Below, piece after piece: positions 37,655 to 37,768 of a stretch of 37,768 nucleotides of DNA. Numbering within the stretch: the first letter of the stretch is position 1; each line of letters opens with the position of its first letter. Under the pieces are notes generated by a model. The model was given only the letters and a program-made list of their open reading frames with translations, searched no databases and was not told the origin of the DNA. The DNA is from Candidatus Sulfopaludibacter sp. (GTDB lineage Bacteria; Acidobacteriota; Terriglobia; Bryobacterales; Bryobacteraceae). The position numbers and the translations under genes were made by a program. The stretch is from assembly GCA_031292755.1 (NCBI GenBank), contig JARLGM010000052.1, positions 1 through 37,768 on the forward strand, written 5' to 3'.

Positions 37655-37768
37655 TTATTCGGGTGGGCTGAGCTTGCGGGTTTCTGCGAGGACTTTGGTG
37701 AGCCGATTCGAAAGTCGATCGAGGCATTGTCGCGAAGGGCCGTCCGGCAGGGATCGACGGAACATCTC
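37655..37768 (-). CDS. Partial unidentified gene entering from the right edge
   Basis: On the minus strand a frame is open from the window edge to a TAA at 37655-37657 (37 residues, ending LTKVLAETRKLSPPE). Beyond the stop the same frame stays open leftward and reads protein-like sequence (EIISLNYSGESANYPWLIEA), with GC-rich third positions, to about 37510. The region may therefore be one gene broken by a nonsense change beside the IS630 remnant, or a normal gene end next to older debris. A plus-strand frame is also open here but has poorer codon bias. No family recognised. Confidence 0.3.
   Translation of the reverse strand, partial: EMFRRSLPDGPSRQCLDRLSNRLTKVLAETRKLSPPE

Overview
The window is about 37.8 kb of GC-rich, gene-dense bacterial chromosome. 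Three features point to Acidobacteriota, probably the Solibacter/Bryobacter lineage: two tandem proteins of the TIGR03435 type, an ADOP-type orphan FtsX/MacB permease, and a TIGR03437-like domain inside a multidomain secreted protein. These families are expanded in Candidatus Solibacter and its relatives. The assignment comes from family recognition, not a database search.

Layout, left to right. (1) 158-5383, plus strand: an SGNH-type acyltransferase/esterase, an MBOAT (AlgI-like) acyltransferase, and a fusion protein with a sugar-hydrolase-like N-terminus, a TIGR03437-like middle and a di-haem MauG/CcpA-type C-terminus. (2) 5389-7436, minus: APS reductase (cysH), APS kinase (cysC) and a PHP phosphoesterase with overlapping ends. 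(3) 7490-7981, minus: a conserved protein of unknown function beginning MCDYSLM. (4) 8140-9251, plus: accA coupled to a small membrane-anchored Cys-containing protein. (5) 9415-11600, plus: a MacA-like adaptor and a MacB/LolD-type ATPase with no permease beside them. (6) 11604-13491, minus: ECF sigma factor, zinc-finger anti-sigma factor and a short secretin-like exported protein, joined by 4-nt overlaps. (7) 13549-14982, plus: a PLP-dependent group II decarboxylase. (8) 14964-18130, minus: an exported propeller-like protein, a Uma2 nuclease-fold protein and the two TIGR03435 proteins. (9) 18225-20714, plus: the ADOP permease. (10) 20722-25806, minus: a compact run nfeD, slipin, SPOR protein, lipA, lnt. 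(11) 25928-27950: a DUF2934 protein, lexA, and a coiled-coil protein with a degenerate GGDEF domain divergent from lexA. (12) 28146-32432: a 1428-residue secreted protein with a duplicated N-terminal module, CARDB, a BACON-like segment and two DUF4214-type motifs. (13) 32435-37169: priA (minus), then polX and a Nudix hydrolase (plus). (14) 37170-37768: an internally deleted IS630-type transposase remnant and an unidentified minus-strand fragment running off the window.

Most content is chromosomal housekeeping and cell-envelope genes. The more unusual items are the three-module haem fusion, the sigma/anti-sigma/secretin-like operon, the nfeD-to-lnt envelope operon, the degenerate GGDEF protein facing lexA, and the packing of genes: all six convergent junctions between intact genes lie between a 19-nt overlap and a 7-nt gap. 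I found no CRISPR array, rRNA, tRNA, phage module or recognisable defence system.
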